From: Rhodobacteraceae bacterium bin131
GTDB taxonomy: Bacteria; Pseudomonadota; Alphaproteobacteria; Rhodobacterales; Rhodobacteraceae
Reading direction: 5' to 3'
DNA length: 49,168 bases
Assembly (NCBI GenBank): GCA_002239085.1
Contig: MPNP01000001.1
Span: forward strand, 1 to 49,168
Shown here piece after piece: positions 10,744-20,316 of this stretch; the first letter of the stretch is position 1, and the number at the start of each line of letters is the position of its first letter. Under the pieces are notes generated by a model. The model saw nothing but the letters and a program-made list of their open reading frames with translations, was not told the DNA's origin and searched no databases. The translations under genes and the position numbers were made by a program.

Positions 10744-11937
10744 TCATGAGTTTGACGCTTGATTATCAAGCATTGCTTTTGCAAATCGCTTAAACAAATA
10801 GTAGCTATCTTGCGGTCCAGGACTGGCTTCCGGGTGAAATTGAACAGAGAATATTGGTCGATCTTTAAGTCGAATACCACAGTTTGTTCCATCAAATAGC
10901 GAAATGTGTGTTTCTTCAACACCGGCGGGTAAGGGTGAGTCAACCGTAAAGCCATGATTCATTGTAGTAATTTCAACTTTCCCTGTCGCAATTTCTTTAA
11001 CCGGGTGGTTGGCTCCATGATGTCCATGACTCATTTTGGTTGTTTGGCACCCTAATGCCAAGGCGAGCATTTGGTGCCCAAGGCAAATCCCGAAAATGGG
11101 GATTGCTGTTTCATTGATAAATTTCTGTAATAGTGGAACGATGTATTCTGCTGTTGCCGCGGGGTCGCCAGGTCCATTGGATAAAAACAGCCCATCGGGT
11201 TGCCATTCTATGATTTGCTGGTAATCTGTGTTATAGGGAAAATTACGAACGTGGCAACCCACTGATGAAAGACAACGAAGGATATTTTTTTTAACTCCAA
11301 AGTCCAATGTAGCAACTTTAAATTGATTCGGGTTTGTTAAGGAATGACCTTCAGGCCATTCCCAAAGGGCTCCTTGCCAAACACTCTGTTTTTTTGCACT
11401 CACTGCTGGAGCAAGATCAAGTCCTTTTAATCCACCAAATGCATTTAGTTTATTTTGTCCCTCTTCAATGTCAAATTCCTCATCTGGAGAATTGAATATT
11501 GCCACATTGGGTGCTCCAGCTTGTCGCGTTAATTGCGTTAACAATCGTGTATCAACGCCTGTTATACCAATGAGATTGAGTACTTTAAGCCAGCTATCTA
11601 AATCATGCTCACTACGCCAATTAGACGGCTTGGTTGGCTGCCATTTGGTAATAATGCCTGCCAGCCTAGGTTCAGTCGCTTCATAATCCTCTTGGTTAAT
11701 TCCGACATTTCCAATATGCGGGAAGGTAAAGCAAACGATTTGATTACAGTAGGATGGGTCGGTAATGATTTCTTGATATCCTGTCATGGAGGTGTTAAAA
11801 CATAACTCCCCCACTTTTATTCCAGTTGCCCCAAACCCTTGACAGTTGATAGAGGTACCATCAGAAAACAAAATTTTTCCAGTTGATTTACTTTGGTTCA
11901 AAAGCGAGATTGGTAATTGAGAAGAGGAATTCTGCAT
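10744..11937 (-). CDS. carA: carbamoyl-phosphate synthase, small (glutaminase) subunit
   Basis: Releases ammonia from glutamine for carbamoyl phosphate, feeding pyrimidine and arginine synthesis. The N-terminal domain has the conserved TGYQEIITDPSY and FTFPHIGNVGIN stretches. The class I amidotransferase domain has the nucleophile Cys in GICLGHQMLALALG (near residue 285) and the catalytic His-Glu in FHPEASPGP near the C-terminus. The ATG at 11937 (MQNSSSQLP) gives 397 residues; an upstream in-frame ATG at 11979 would add 14 residues but lacks a ribosome-binding site. It is divergent from yqeY with about 125 bp between. No carB is present in the window, so the two subunits are unlinked here. 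Confidence 0.97.
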   Translation of the reverse strand: MQNSSSQLPISLLNQSKSTGKILFSDGTSINCQGFGATGIKVGELCFNTSMTGYQEIITDPSYCNQIVCFTFPHIGNVGINQEDYEATEPRLAGIITKWQPTKPSNWRSEHDLDSWLKVLNLIGITGVDTRLLTQLTRQAGAPNVAIFNSPDEEFDIEEGQNKLNAFGGLKGLDLAPAVSAKKQSVWQGALWEWPEGHSLTNPNQFKVATLDFGVKKNILRCLSSVGCHVRNFPYNTDYQQIIEWQPDGLFLSNGPGDPAATAEYIVPLLQKFINETAIPIFGICLGHQMLALALGCQTTKMSHGHHGANHPVKEIATGKVEITTMNHGFTVDSPLPAGVEETHISLFDGTNCGIRLKDRPIFSVQFHPEASPGPQDSYYLFKRFAKAMLDNQASNS

Positions 11938-12064
11938 AATTAAGACCCACAAACTAAGTTTATCCAAGCCAAATAGCATTCAGAGGATTTCATGATTGTA
12001 TACTATTGAAAAGAGATCATCATTAACTAGTTATTCTCATCCATAATCCTAGACACGATTCCCC

Positions 12065-12532
12065 ATGAAAGAACGCTTATCACAAGCCATAACCGAAGCC
12101 GAAAAACGGCAAGACAAAATTGGTTTAGCTGTTTTGAGGCTACTGAATGCCGTCATTACTGACCGCGAGAAGCTGGCACGAAGCGGAGGCAATTTTGAAG
12201 GGCTGAATGATAATGACATCTACCAAATTATCGTTGAGTTTCAAAAGCAAAGAGAAGCGTCTGCAAAGCAGTATGATGAACGTGGAATTGTTGATTTGGC
12301 CACAAATGAACGCCATGAAATCAAAGTAATACAGAGTCTTTTGCCTGAAAAACTCACTGAAAATGAAATTACCATTGCCGTTGACACGGTCATCAAAAAG
12401 ATCGGTGCTACTAGCATTCGCGATAAAGGGAGAGTGATGAAAGAATTGAAAGCCAGATATCAAAGGGGGGAAATGGACTTCACTCAGGCAAACCCTATCG
12501 TACTTGGTCGACTATCATCCGATACATCCTAA
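12065..12532 (+). CDS. GatB/YqeY domain protein
   Basis: A 155-residue YqeY-type protein (MKERLSQAITEAEKRQDKIGLAVLRLL at the start, cited in part; KQREASAKQYDERG in the middle; a C-terminal domain with DKGRVMKELKARYQRG). The C-terminal half resembles the tRNA-binding tail domain of the GatB amidotransferase subunit. Family members are widespread; the precise function is not established and I infer only a possible tRNA-related role. In many alphaproteobacteria this gene sits divergently next to carA, as here, and often before dnaG. dnaG is not seen downstream: a 294-bp gene-free stretch (12533-12826) and coxA follow. Confidence 0.88.
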   Translation: MKERLSQAITEAEKRQDKIGLAVLRLLNAVITDREKLARSGGNFEGLNDNDIYQIIVEFQKQREASAKQYDERGIVDLATNERHEIKVIQSLLPEKLTENEITIAVDTVIKKIGATSIRDKGRVMKELKARYQRGEMDFTQANPIVLGRLSSDTS

Positions 12533-12826
12533 TTCTAACAAGTTGAGACGGGTTATCCCAACGAAAATCAAGAAGATTAGCGTCTAACATTAAAAGAATG
12601 AATAGGTTTTTTCATTCAGTACAATCGATTGCTCAGTTAGTTTGCAATAACATTCGTCACGGCCAGTATTCACATCGGTGTAATCGGTTGAAGATCAATT
12701 CACGTTATTGCTTTTACACAACTCTTGAGTACAATTTCACATGAGCGCCACGGCTCCATTACTCTAGCGGATTCATTCCTCAAATTAAGAGAATGAGTGA
12801 AACCACTCAAGTTGAGAGTCGAACTC

Positions 12827-14512
12827 TTAGTGGTGTGCTTTTGACTTATCCCACATATCCTGGGTTGGTAAGATTTCAAAAGTGTGCTGTGGGGGAGGGT
12901 TTGGAAGTGTCCATTCCAAAGTTTCTGCGTGGTCGCCCCAATATGCATGTTTTTCCACTTTTTTGCCCGCGAATAAAGTATAAAACACAACCCCAATGAA
13001 GAACACAAATGAACCAAAAGATATGAAAGCCCCAATTGAAGAAATTTCGTTCCAAAGTTGAAATGCCTCTGGATAGTCAATATATCGCCTCGGCATTCCT
13101 TGGCGCCCCAAGAAGTGTTGAGGAAAAAAGGTCAGGTTTGAGCCAATAAACATTGCCCAAAAATGGAGTTTTCCAGCCCATTCAGGATATTGTCGTCCCG
13201 ACATTTTGCCAATCCAGTAGTAAACTCCGGCAAAAATACAGAACACAGCTCCAAGTGACATAACATAGTGAAAGTGAGCTACAACATAGTAAGTATCATG
13301 GTAAACACGGTCAACCGCGGCTTGGCTCAGGATAATTCCAGTAATGCCGCCCATAGTAAACAGGAATAGGAAACCAAAAGCAAAAAGCATGGGGGTCTTG
13401 AATTCAATCGAACCACCCCACATCGTCGCAATCCATGAGAATATTTTGATTCCGGTCGGGACAGCAATAACCATTGTAGCGAGCATGAAATATGATTGCT
13501 GAGTTAAACTCATTCCAACGGTATACATGTGATGTGCCCAGACAACAAAACCGAGAGCACCAATGGCAACCATAGCATAAACCATGGGTAAATAGCCAAA
13601 TATCGGTTTCTTAGAGAAGGTTGAAATCACATGCGAAATAATTCCGAATCCTGGAACAATGATAATATAAACTTCTGGATGCCCAAAAAACCAGAGTAAA
13701 TGCTGGTAAAGAATGGGGTCACCACCACCTGCGGGGTCAAAAAACGTCGTACCAAAATTACGGTCAGTCAGAAGCATGGTGATAGCTCCAGCTAACACTG
13801 GCAAAGCAAGCAGAATTAGCCAACCAGTCACAAATATTGACCAAGCGAATAGGGGAACTTTATGAAGAGTCATCCCAGGTGCCCGCATATTGAGAAAGGT
13901 TGTAATCATGTTAATGGCACCAAGAATTGAGGAAGCACCAGATACGTGAACAGCAAAAATAGCTAAATCCATTGAAAAGCCAGCTTCCCTGGTTGACAAC
14001 GGGGCATAAAGTACCCAACCGACACCGGATCCAGTTTGACCATTACCACCAGGCACAAAAACCGAAGTTATCGCCAGTAAGGAACCCGCAACGAAAAGCC
14101 AGTAACTTAAGTTATTCAAGCGCGGAAAAGCCATGTCTGGAGCGCCAATCATTAGTGGCATGAAATAGTTCCCAAATCCACCAAAGAGGGCAGGTATTAC
14201 GACAAAAAACATCATTAATACCCCGTGCGCTGTGATCAAGACATTCCATAAATGCCCATTAGGTGTACAATTCTCAACAGCTGCGGCAATAAGGCTAGTT
14301 CCCTCCATACACATATACTGCACGCCTGGTTCATATAATTCCATGCGCATGAAAACAGTGAATAAAACGGATATAAAACCAACGATAGCAGCAGTGAAAA
14401 TATATAGTATGCCGATATCTTTATGATTGGTTGACATGAACCAACGGGTGAAGAAACCAACCGAATGTTCGTCTTTATCTTGGTAAGGTCCGTGGGCTGT
14501 TATATCAGTCAT
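12827..14512 (-). CDS. ctaD: cytochrome c oxidase subunit I (aa3 type)
   Basis: Haem a/haem a3-CuB subunit of the terminal oxidase, an inner-membrane protein with about 12 membrane segments. Conserved parts are all visible in 561 residues: [15 protein letters not shown] at the start, [17 protein letters not shown], the CuB/Tyr motif [17 protein letters not shown] (near residue 270), the paired HHMYTVG, and the haem ligands in [17 protein letters not shown] (near residue 405). The C-terminus [16 protein letters not shown] is typical of alphaproteobacteria. It is odd that coxB is not upstream and that ctaB/coxC are not downstream: the gene stands alone with 474 bp before it and 294 bp after. 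The remaining subunits must lie elsewhere. Confidence 0.98.
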   Translation of the reverse strand: MTDITAHGPYQDKDEHSVGFFTRWFMSTNHKDIGILYIFTAAIVGFISVLFTVFMRMELYEPGVQYMCMEGTSLIAAAVENCTPNGHLWNVLITAHGVLMMFFVVIPALFGGFGNYFMPLMIGAPDMAFPRLNNLSYWLFVAGSLLAITSVFVPGGNGQTGSGVGWVLYAPLSTREAGFSMDLAIFAVHVSGASSILGAINMITTFLNMRAPGMTLHKVPLFAWSIFVTGWLILLALPVLAGAITMLLTDRNFGTTFFDPAGGGDPILYQHLLWFFGHPEVYIIIVPGFGIISHVISTFSKKPIFGYLPMVYAMVAIGALGFVVWAHHMYTVGMSLTQQSYFMLATMVIAVPTGIKIFSWIATMWGGSIEFKTPMLFAFGFLFLFTMGGITGIILSQAAVDRVYHDTYYVVAHFHYVMSLGAVFCIFAGVYYWIGKMSGRQYPEWAGKLHFWAMFIGSNLTFFPQHFLGRQGMPRRYIDYPEAFQLWNEISSIGAFISFGSFVFFIGVVFYTLFAGKKVEKHAYWGDHAETLEWTLPNPPPQHTFEILPTQDMWDKSKAHH

Positions 14513-14986
14513 GAAACTACTCTTTGAATAAACCTACATTGACTAAATTTGTGAAATTCTATTTTAGGGTCAGATACTAACGCTAGCTGATATTTAAGTA
14601 AATTATAAGTAAATTTAAATAGCACAATTTTACCTAATTTATGAATGTGATTATCCTAAAGGTTATCACATATCATTGAATTCTTATTTGTCTTAGATTG
14701 GTCATCATAAAAAATTATGTTTTAAAAACTTAACTGAATTGCCTTCATAAGTGATTTTCTTTTCAAGGTGATAGCCCAACACAAGAATGCACGCAATATA
14801 TACCTTCTAATTTTGAGTGCTGATTGCCTTACCATTTCTAACAATCAATATCTTGATTGTGTTGAAAGGAAATCTCCAACAGAGAGGGTAAAGACCACAC
14901 GAAACATTAAATTGCACAAACCGAGAGTTCGTTTTCGTGACTTCTTGAATAAATCAAAGAGATTGAATATAAAGCTATGACCACAG
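14513..14986. other. gene-free spacer between lipB and ctaD
   Basis: This 474-bp AT-rich stretch probably holds the ctaD promoter and leader and the end of the lipB transcript. The only open frame of note (14768-14980, +, 70 codons) has no ribosome-binding site and a composition unlike a real protein. I see no tRNA, clear hairpin terminator or repeat in it. Confidence 0.5.
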
Positions 14987-15628
14987 TTAAAAAACTTTAT
15001 TGAAATTGCGTTCTAAAGAATCGTCAAGTTCATTTAATGATACCTGAAAACCTAGATCTGAAAAACTCGTCACTCCGAATTCTCTGATTCCACAAGGTAC
15101 GATACCATCAAAATACCCAAGGTCTGGATTTACGTTTATGGATATTCCATGAAAACTCACCCACTTGCGAATTCTTATTCCCACTGCACCAATCTTTTTT
15201 TCAACATTTAAGTTTTGAATAGTTGGGTTATTCTGGGGGGCAATCCAAATTCCTATGCGGTCGGGGTAAGTTGTGCCAACTAAACCAAAATCCTTCAAAG
15301 ACATGAGAACCCACTTTTGAATATTATCAACATATTGCCGGACATTTTTGCCTCGATTATTTAAATTGAGCATTAAATAAACCACTCGCTGACCAGGTCC
15401 ATGGTACGTGAACTTTCCTCCTCTCCCCGATTTGTAAACAGGAATATGGTCCTTGATAAGTAAGTCTTCATGATTGGAGCTTGTTCCAAAGGTATAAATC
15501 GGCTTATGCTCAAGAAACCATAATGCCTCTGCTGTAGAACCGGCAACAATATCATTCACAATACTCTCCATTTCTTGAACAGCAGCAGGATAATCAATCA
15601 ATTGGGATGAGTGAATAAATTGAACCAT
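14987..15628 (-). CDS. lipB: octanoyltransferase LipB
   Basis: Transfers octanoyl groups from acyl carrier protein to the lipoyl domains of dehydrogenase E2 subunits and GcvH, the first step of lipoate assembly. The 213-residue protein shows the family motifs GRGGKFTYHGPGQ (about residues 68-80), KKIGAVGIRIRKWVSFHG with the conserved Lys, and NPDLGYFDGIVPCGI with the catalytic Cys (near residue 180). It starts with the ATG at 15628. It is on the same strand as ctaD but separated by 474 bp. lipA is not in the window. Confidence 0.96.
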   Translation of the reverse strand: MVQFIHSSQLIDYPAAVQEMESIVNDIVAGSTAEALWFLEHKPIYTFGTSSNHEDLLIKDHIPVYKSGRGGKFTYHGPGQRVVYLMLNLNNRGKNVRQYVDNIQKWVLMSLKDFGLVGTTYPDRIGIWIAPQNNPTIQNLNVEKKIGAVGIRIRKWVSFHGISINVNPDLGYFDGIVPCGIREFGVTSFSDLGFQVSLNELDDSLERNFNKVF

Positions 15629-15788
15629 GAGATTAATTGGGTTTTAAGTATGTCAACTGCTATTTTATATTGATAGCGATAAGTTCATTAGTTGACAATG
15701 TCATTAGGTAATTTAGTTTATTGCATTAGAAATAGTTGGAGGACAAAAAGTTATTTTCTTGAATTAACTCTTGAATTTTAATTGTAAT

Positions 15789-15875
15789 GCGGTCGTGGCG
15801 GAACAGGTAGACGCGCAGCGTTGAGGTCGCTGTGGGGTAAAACCCGTGGAAGTTCGAGTCTTCTCGACCGCACCA
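15789..15875 (+). tRNA. tRNA-Leu (anticodon GAG)
   Basis: An 87-nt class II tRNA. The acceptor strands GCGGTCG and CGACCGC pair perfectly and are followed by the encoded ACCA end. The anticodon arm is CAGCG-TTGAGGT-CGCTG with anticodon GAG, reading CUC and CUU. A long variable arm (TGGGGTAAAACCCG) is present, as expected for tRNA-Leu, and the T arm contains GTTCGAGTC. Confidence 0.97.
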
Positions 15876-15880
15876 ATGAT

Positions 15881-15920
15881 AAATAAGAAAAGACATGCAA
15901 TATTAGTTTTTCTCTTATTT
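15881..15920 (+). terminator. hairpin after tRNA-Leu
   Basis: AAATAAGA (15881-15888) pairs with TCTTATTT (15913-15920), extended inward by three A-T pairs across a one-base bulge. It starts 5 bp after the tRNA CCA. The right arm ends in TTTT. It is A/T-rich and the loop is large, so a terminator role is only plausible. Confidence 0.4.
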
Positions 15921-16052
15921 TGGTTGATTCTTCAGCGATGTTTTGATTTTCAGTTTCTTTTCTCTTCAGAATTCTAATGAACTCTGGCGTCTTGGCGGAC
16001 CTGCTCCACCATCAAGCCTTTGCAAGGGAGAATTGATTGATGTGAATTATTA

Positions 16053-16985
16053 TCAACTCACCCAGTAAATGGCTAAAGAAGCAGTAAAGATTGAAATAAC
16101 AGTTCCAATCAGCGCCGAACTCGCCGCTACTTTTCTGCCTGTCTTATACATTGTCGCAAAAATAAAGGCGTTTAACCCAGGTGGCATAGCCGAAGTTAAC
16201 ACTGCACTTTGTACCTGAGCATAAGACAAAGAAAACATCTGTGTAGCAAGTAACCAGGTAAGAGTAGGGTGAACAATTAAAGTGATAGTACAAACCAATA
16301 TGATGACCTTTAGATCACCTCTTGGTTTATATTGGGCGAGTATTCCTCCTAAACCAAATAATGCTGTCGGAATTGCAGCACCTGAAATCATGTCAACTGG
16401 CAATTGGGCGATTGCGGGAAGTGAAATATTCAGGAGGTTTGTTATAAAACCTATGAGCATGCCGATGATTATGGCATTTTTACCCATTTCGTTGAATACG
16501 GATATCAGTGTGGCTCCATTCATTTTGCCTGATTCTTTAAAGGCCTCCATTGAAGTTATGCCAACAAGGAAACAAAAAGGAGCATGAAGGGCTATGATTG
16601 AATAGGTACTCGCAAGTGCTTCTTCGCCAAAGGCTCTGTCGACAACAGCCAACCCAAGTAGGACAGTATTTCCAAAAAGTGCAGTAAAACCAATGACTAC
16701 AGACTCTTCCCATGGTCGGCGAAACACTTTGTAGGTCAAGAATAATGCCAATATAAAACTCACAAATGCTCCGAGATAAAATGAAAGGAGCAGTCCATGA
16801 TTAAAGCCTAAGCTCAAATCCATCTTAGCAACAGCATTGAACAACAAAACCGGCATGGCCACGTTTTGGACAAATTTCATTAATCCTTGAGTGACTGTAT
16901 GATTTAGAAATTTGAATTTAATTGCGAGATAGCCGAAAATTATCAACACAAAAATGGGGGCGGTAATTTCAAGTAAGATTCCCAA
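16053..16985 (-). CDS. AEC-family auxin-efflux-like permease
   Basis: A 310-residue hydrophobic protein with about ten membrane segments, starting ITAPIFVLIIFGYLAIKF, as in the Mem_trans/AEC (auxin efflux carrier) family. Family landmarks include FVQNVAMPVLLFNAVA after the first segments, GFTALFGNTVLLGLAV, and the C-terminal SAMPPGLNAFIFATMY. Bacterial members move small organic acids such as malate or malonate; the substrate here cannot be told. It ends the minus-strand dacC-to-MBL operon: only one base separates it from the upstream MBL hydrolase gene, suggesting co-transcription. It is not a usual member of that operon, so it may be a local addition. Confidence 0.88.
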   Translation of the reverse strand: MGILLEITAPIFVLIIFGYLAIKFKFLNHTVTQGLMKFVQNVAMPVLLFNAVAKMDLSLGFNHGLLLSFYLGAFVSFILALFLTYKVFRRPWEESVVIGFTALFGNTVLLGLAVVDRAFGEEALASTYSIIALHAPFCFLVGITSMEAFKESGKMNGATLISVFNEMGKNAIIIGMLIGFITNLLNISLPAIAQLPVDMISGAAIPTALFGLGGILAQYKPRGDLKVIILVCTITLIVHPTLTWLLATQMFSLSYAQVQSAVLTSAMPPGLNAFIFATMYKTGRKVAASSALIGTVISIFTASLAIYWVS

Positions 16986-16986
16986 T

Positions 16987-17784
16987 TCACATCTCGAAAA
17001 TCAGGCTCATCCCATCAAATGCAGGATGCACATTTGCGGGGGTTTCTTTCATCACAGTTTGGTAATCAAGGTCATTGTGCATGTTGGTAAGTATGGCTTT
17101 TTCGGGCTTTGCTTTACTGACCCAATCAAGGGTTCGCTCAAGGTGTGAATGGCTTGGGTGCGGTCTTCGACGAAGAGCATCAACGATCCAACATTGTGCT
17201 CCATTAACAGCCTCCCAAGAGACTTCCAGCATTGCCGATACATCCGGCGAATAGGCCACTGGGCCAATTCTAAATCCTAAGGCAATAATTTCACCATGTT
17301 TAACAGGAAAAGGAGTTATCTCAATTTGCCCACCGCCTCCATCTATGACAAACGTGCCATCAATTAAACGAGGATCTAAAATGGGAGGATAATCACTTCC
17401 CTCGGGTTGGGTAAATGCGTATCGAAAGCGGTTGACCAAAGCATCGGTAGTATTCTGGTCAGCCCAGATTGCTACGCGTTTACCTTGATTGATAAAAACC
17501 ATTCTCAGATCATCAAGACCATTGACATGGTCAGCATGAGGATGTGTATAAACAACAGCATCTAAAACTCCTACACCGATGTCAAGAAGCTGCTCTCTGA
17601 GGTCAGGGGAGGTATCAATTAATACCCTCGTTTCACCTACTTTGTTCTGTCGCTGAATCATTAAAGAGCATCGCCGTCTGCGATTTTTGGGATTGCTTGG
17701 GTCACAATCGCCCCAATTACCACCAATTCTTGGGACCCCACCTGATGACCCACACCCTAAGATAGTAAACTTTAATATCGCCAT
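16987..17784 (-). CDS. PhnP-like MBL-fold metal hydrolase
   Basis: A 265-residue metallo-beta-lactamase-fold protein of the PhnP/RNase Z-like type. Seen: LGCGSSGGVPRIGGNWGDC at the N-terminus, SLMIQ and LIDTSPDLREQLL, the metal motif THPHADHVNGLDDL (near residues 80-93), PVKHGEIIALGFRIG, and YSPDVS, with a late TNMHNDLDY histidine. The PhnP homologue cleaves cyclic phosphodiesters, but the substrate of this alphaproteobacterial branch is not known. It sits one base downstream of tatD, in a tmk-holB-tatD-MBL order that recurs in alphaproteobacteria. I therefore infer a housekeeping nucleotide-processing role, with moderate confidence. Confidence 0.88.
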   Translation of the reverse strand: MAILKFTILGCGSSGGVPRIGGNWGDCDPSNPKNRRRRCSLMIQRQNKVGETRVLIDTSPDLREQLLDIGVGVLDAVVYTHPHADHVNGLDDLRMVFINQGKRVAIWADQNTTDALVNRFRYAFTQPEGSDYPPILDPRLIDGTFVIDGGGGQIEITPFPVKHGEIIALGFRIGPVAYSPDVSAMLEVSWEAVNGAQCWIVDALRRRPHPSHSHLERTLDWVSKAKPEKAILTNMHNDLDYQTVMKETPANVHPAFDGMSLIFEM

Positions 17785-17785
17785 T

Positions 17786-18595
17786 CTAATTTGCTTTACA
17801 AAAAAGGGTATGAAAATTTGTAGTTGTCAATGTGGCAAAAGTGTCATAACTCATCCCGCGTAAATTGGCGGCAAATTCAACTGTCTTCCTGATCAATGCA
17901 GGTTCGTTTCGCTTACCTCGAAATGGTTCGGGAGCAAGATAGGGAGCATCGGTTTCAACTAGGATTTTGTCTTGAGGAACAATCATAAAAATTTCTTGAA
18001 GTTCGCGTGCATTTTTGAAAGTCAGAATGCCGGAAAATGAAAGAAAAAAGCCAAGGTCTAAAGAAACTTTTGCCAACTCTAGGCCTGATGAAAAACAATG
18101 CATTACGCAATTAAACGGGGAATTATTATATTCCGATGATAGGATTTTTATCATATCTTGGTCGGCCGCTCGAGCATGCACAATAAGAGGCAAGCCGGTC
18201 AGTTGCGCAGCATGAATATGAGTACAAAAACTTTTAATCTGAGCCGATTGAGTTTCACGCGTGTAAAAATAATCAAGTCCTGATTCACCGATACCGATCA
18301 TCTTAGGATTATGTGAAGCTTTTTGTATTTCAGCCAAACTCAATTCAGGTTCATTCACTACATGGTGAGGGTGAACTCCTAGAGCAAAATAGACAGAATC
18401 AAACCTATTGCAGATTTGGTGCGTTATTTCTGGATTGAATGGGCGAGTGCAAATGGTAAGCATTTTTGTAACACCCGCTTCCGAGGCCCGCACAATAATA
18501 TCATCAATGTTCTGATAGAGTTCAGGAAAATCAAGATGGCAATGGGAATCTATAACTGCATTGTTGGAAAGCATTTTTTTTGTTTCGTGTTTCAT
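17786..18595 (-). CDS. tatD: TatD-family metal-dependent DNase
   Basis: A 269-residue TIM-barrel metal hydrolase of the TatD/YcfH family. Metal ligands are visible: DSHCHLDF (His18, His20), the Glu in IGIGESGLDYFYTR, VHARAADQD, HCFSSGLELAK and the Asp in LVETDAPYLAPEPFRGKRNEP. Members act as 3'-5' exonucleases or DNases. The start at 18595 overlaps the holB stop by 4 bp (ATGA), showing translational coupling; an internal ATG at 18574 (MLSNN) is an alternative. Its place next to holB is conserved in many bacteria. Confidence 0.94.
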   Translation of the reverse strand: MKHETKKMLSNNAVIDSHCHLDFPELYQNIDDIIVRASEAGVTKMLTICTRPFNPEITHQICNRFDSVYFALGVHPHHVVNEPELSLAEIQKASHNPKMIGIGESGLDYFYTRETQSAQIKSFCTHIHAAQLTGLPLIVHARAADQDMIKILSSEYNNSPFNCVMHCFSSGLELAKVSLDLGFFLSFSGILTFKNARELQEIFMIVPQDKILVETDAPYLAPEPFRGKRNEPALIRKTVEFAANLRGMSYDTFATLTTTNFHTLFCKAN

Positions 18596-19692
18596 ACGAA
18601 TGCCTTGCGGCTAATATCGTTAAATAATTCAAAGACATGGGAATAACTATCAATATTGCCTTTTATGTATTCATCATTAATAAATTTAAATTTGGAATAT
18701 TCGGTGGCCCATTGCGTCGCCTTGAATGGGCTAGGAGATAATTTTTGAAGTAGGGCTAATTCGCCGGGAAATATTTCGCTATCCAAAGTACCCATTACTC
18801 CTACTTTTACCAAGCGACTCAAAAATTGGTCAATTAAGTAAACGAGTAAAGTATATTCTTCCTTATTTTTTTGATTCCCTGCCATGGCCTGCAAGGCAAG
18901 AGCCTGTGGATGTTCAATCTGTTGAGGATGTTGAAACATGTTTACAATTGATTGGTATAGATCAATTCCACCAAAGTTCAAAATTGCAATCGCATTGCCG
19001 ACAGAACCATTTGATAGGCTAATTGCATGGGAATGATGTTCACTATTCTTAAATTGGAGTTGAGCCAACACGTTGATTTGATCATCTGGTTGGAGATGGT
19101 CACAGTGGACAATTTGGCATCGACTTCGGATTGTTGGAAGGACAGTATGAGGTGAATGAGATATTAAAAAGAAATAAGTACGGGGAGGAGGTTCTTCCAA
19201 TAATTTTAGAAATGCATTTGCTGCATTTTCATTCAGTTCCTCAATCGAATCAATAATAACTATTCTCAGTTTATTATCAGGAATAGCATAGCCAATGGAT
19301 TCAGACATGACTCTGATGTTATCGACAGAAATTACGTGTTGAGTTCTCTTTTTCTTGGGGTCGAATTCTCTCCTAATCAACAGCAATGCCGGTTCTGATA
19401 AGGCATTAATCCTTGCATCAAGCAAACGGTCAATTTCGATGTCAAGAGTATCATGCTTTCGTGAATGGGAATTCAATCCTAGTTCAAGCAAAAATTTTGC
19501 TATCTTCCAAGCTAAGGTTGCCTTACCGACTCCTTTTTGACCCCCAATCAACCAAGCATGGTGCAGAAGTTGATTATTATATGATTGTAAAAACTTTTTA
19601 GATGTTTTGTCTTGACCATAAAGATGTTTGGTAAATCTTGGATGCGGAGTTCCAGTAATTTGGTCTGCTTCGGTCATGGAAGAGTCAGGCAT
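18592..19692 (-). CDS. holB: DNA polymerase III, delta' subunit
   Basis: Clamp-loader subunit. The P-loop domain has HHAWLIGGQKGVGKATLAWKIA (quoted in part: GGQKGVGKAT) and the sensor region NAFLKLLEEPPPRTYFFLIS followed by LPTIRSRCQIV, containing the SRC motif typical of clamp-loader AAA+ proteins. A delta' subunit often has a zinc module between P-loop and sensor; here the corresponding insert (about residues 75-115) has no cysteines. I chose the ATG at 19692 (MPDSSMTEAD), which overlaps the end of tmk by 8 bp; an ATG at 19677 is equally possible. A longer open frame from 19785 would run far into tmk and is unlikely. Confidence 0.92.
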   Translation of the reverse strand: MPDSSMTEADQITGTPHPRFTKHLYGQDKTSKKFLQSYNNQLLHHAWLIGGQKGVGKATLAWKIAKFLLELGLNSHSRKHDTLDIEIDRLLDARINALSEPALLLIRREFDPKKKRTQHVISVDNIRVMSESIGYAIPDNKLRIVIIDSIEELNENAANAFLKLLEEPPPRTYFFLISHSPHTVLPTIRSRCQIVHCDHLQPDDQINVLAQLQFKNSEHHSHAISLSNGSVGNAIAILNFGGIDLYQSIVNMFQHPQQIEHPQALALQAMAGNQKNKEEYTLLVYLIDQFLSRLVKVGVMGTLDSEIFPGELALLQKLSPSPFKATQWATEYSKFKFINDEYIKGNIDSYSHVFELFNDISRKAFV

Positions 19693-20314
19693 TGAAACGA
19701 GCCATTGTGAATTCAAGTATCTCTTTAGCAATTTCCACTGGACTATTCGACCCTGAAAATAAATAACAACGCTCTGGAAACTCAATACTGAGATTTTTAA
19801 AGTCTTGGATAAGCGTATTGACCTTACTTTTTGACAGCCGGTTAAGTCGCCAATCCTCCTCTCGGCTTATAGTTCTTTGCAATGCTTCTTCAGCGGAGAT
19901 AGATAAAATGTAAGTTAAGTCAGGTTCAAGTTGAATGATGTGTTTTTGGAGCGAGTCAATAATTTTTCTATGATGCGGGTTTTCACTCCCTTGATAGATT
20001 CGGGTAGAGTCAGTAAAGCGGTCGCAGATTACGATTTTTCCTGTATCAAGGGCTGGTTGAATAGTTTTTTCAACATGATCTTTTCGGGCCGCAAAGAACA
20101 GAAGAATCTCGGTCAAATCCGACCATTCCAATGCTTTCTGTTTTAGGAGAAGTTTGCGAATCCATTCGCTTCCAGGAGAGCCGCCGGGTTCTCGCGTTAA
20201 ATGTGTTTGATAACCAATTGTTTGTAATTTTTTCTCTAATAAACGAGCTTGTGTGGTTTTTCCCGAACCATCAATACCCTCAAAGGTGATAAAATAGCCT
20301 TTACTAGGCATCAT
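19685..20314 (-). CDS. tmk: thymidylate kinase
   Basis: Phosphorylates dTMP to dTDP. The 209-residue protein has the P-loop FEGIDGSGKTTQARLLEKKL (cited as GIDGSGKTT, residues about 13-21), the DR motif in VICDRFTDSTRIYQG (near 95), and TREPGGSPGSEWIR. The lid region is PTLTYILSISAEEALQR-like (LEPDLTYILSISAEEAL). The ATG at 20314 is two bases after the dacC stop, so tmk is read on the dacC transcript and translationally linked to holB. Confidence 0.97.
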   Translation of the reverse strand: MMPSKGYFITFEGIDGSGKTTQARLLEKKLQTIGYQTHLTREPGGSPGSEWIRKLLLKQKALEWSDLTEILLFFAARKDHVEKTIQPALDTGKIVICDRFTDSTRIYQGSENPHHRKIIDSLQKHIIQLEPDLTYILSISAEEALQRTISREEDWRLNRLSKSKVNTLIQDFKNLSIEFPERCYLFSGSNSPVEIAKEILEFTMARFNA

Positions 20315-20316
20315 GG

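Noticed and set aside
12700-13080. 126-codon minus-strand frame overlapping the end of ctaD
   Set aside because: It is a shadow of ctaD in another frame; ctaD itself is unmistakable.
14768-14980. 70-codon open frame upstream of ctaD
   Set aside because: Antisense to the likely ctaD leader, no ribosome-binding site, no homology that I recognise.
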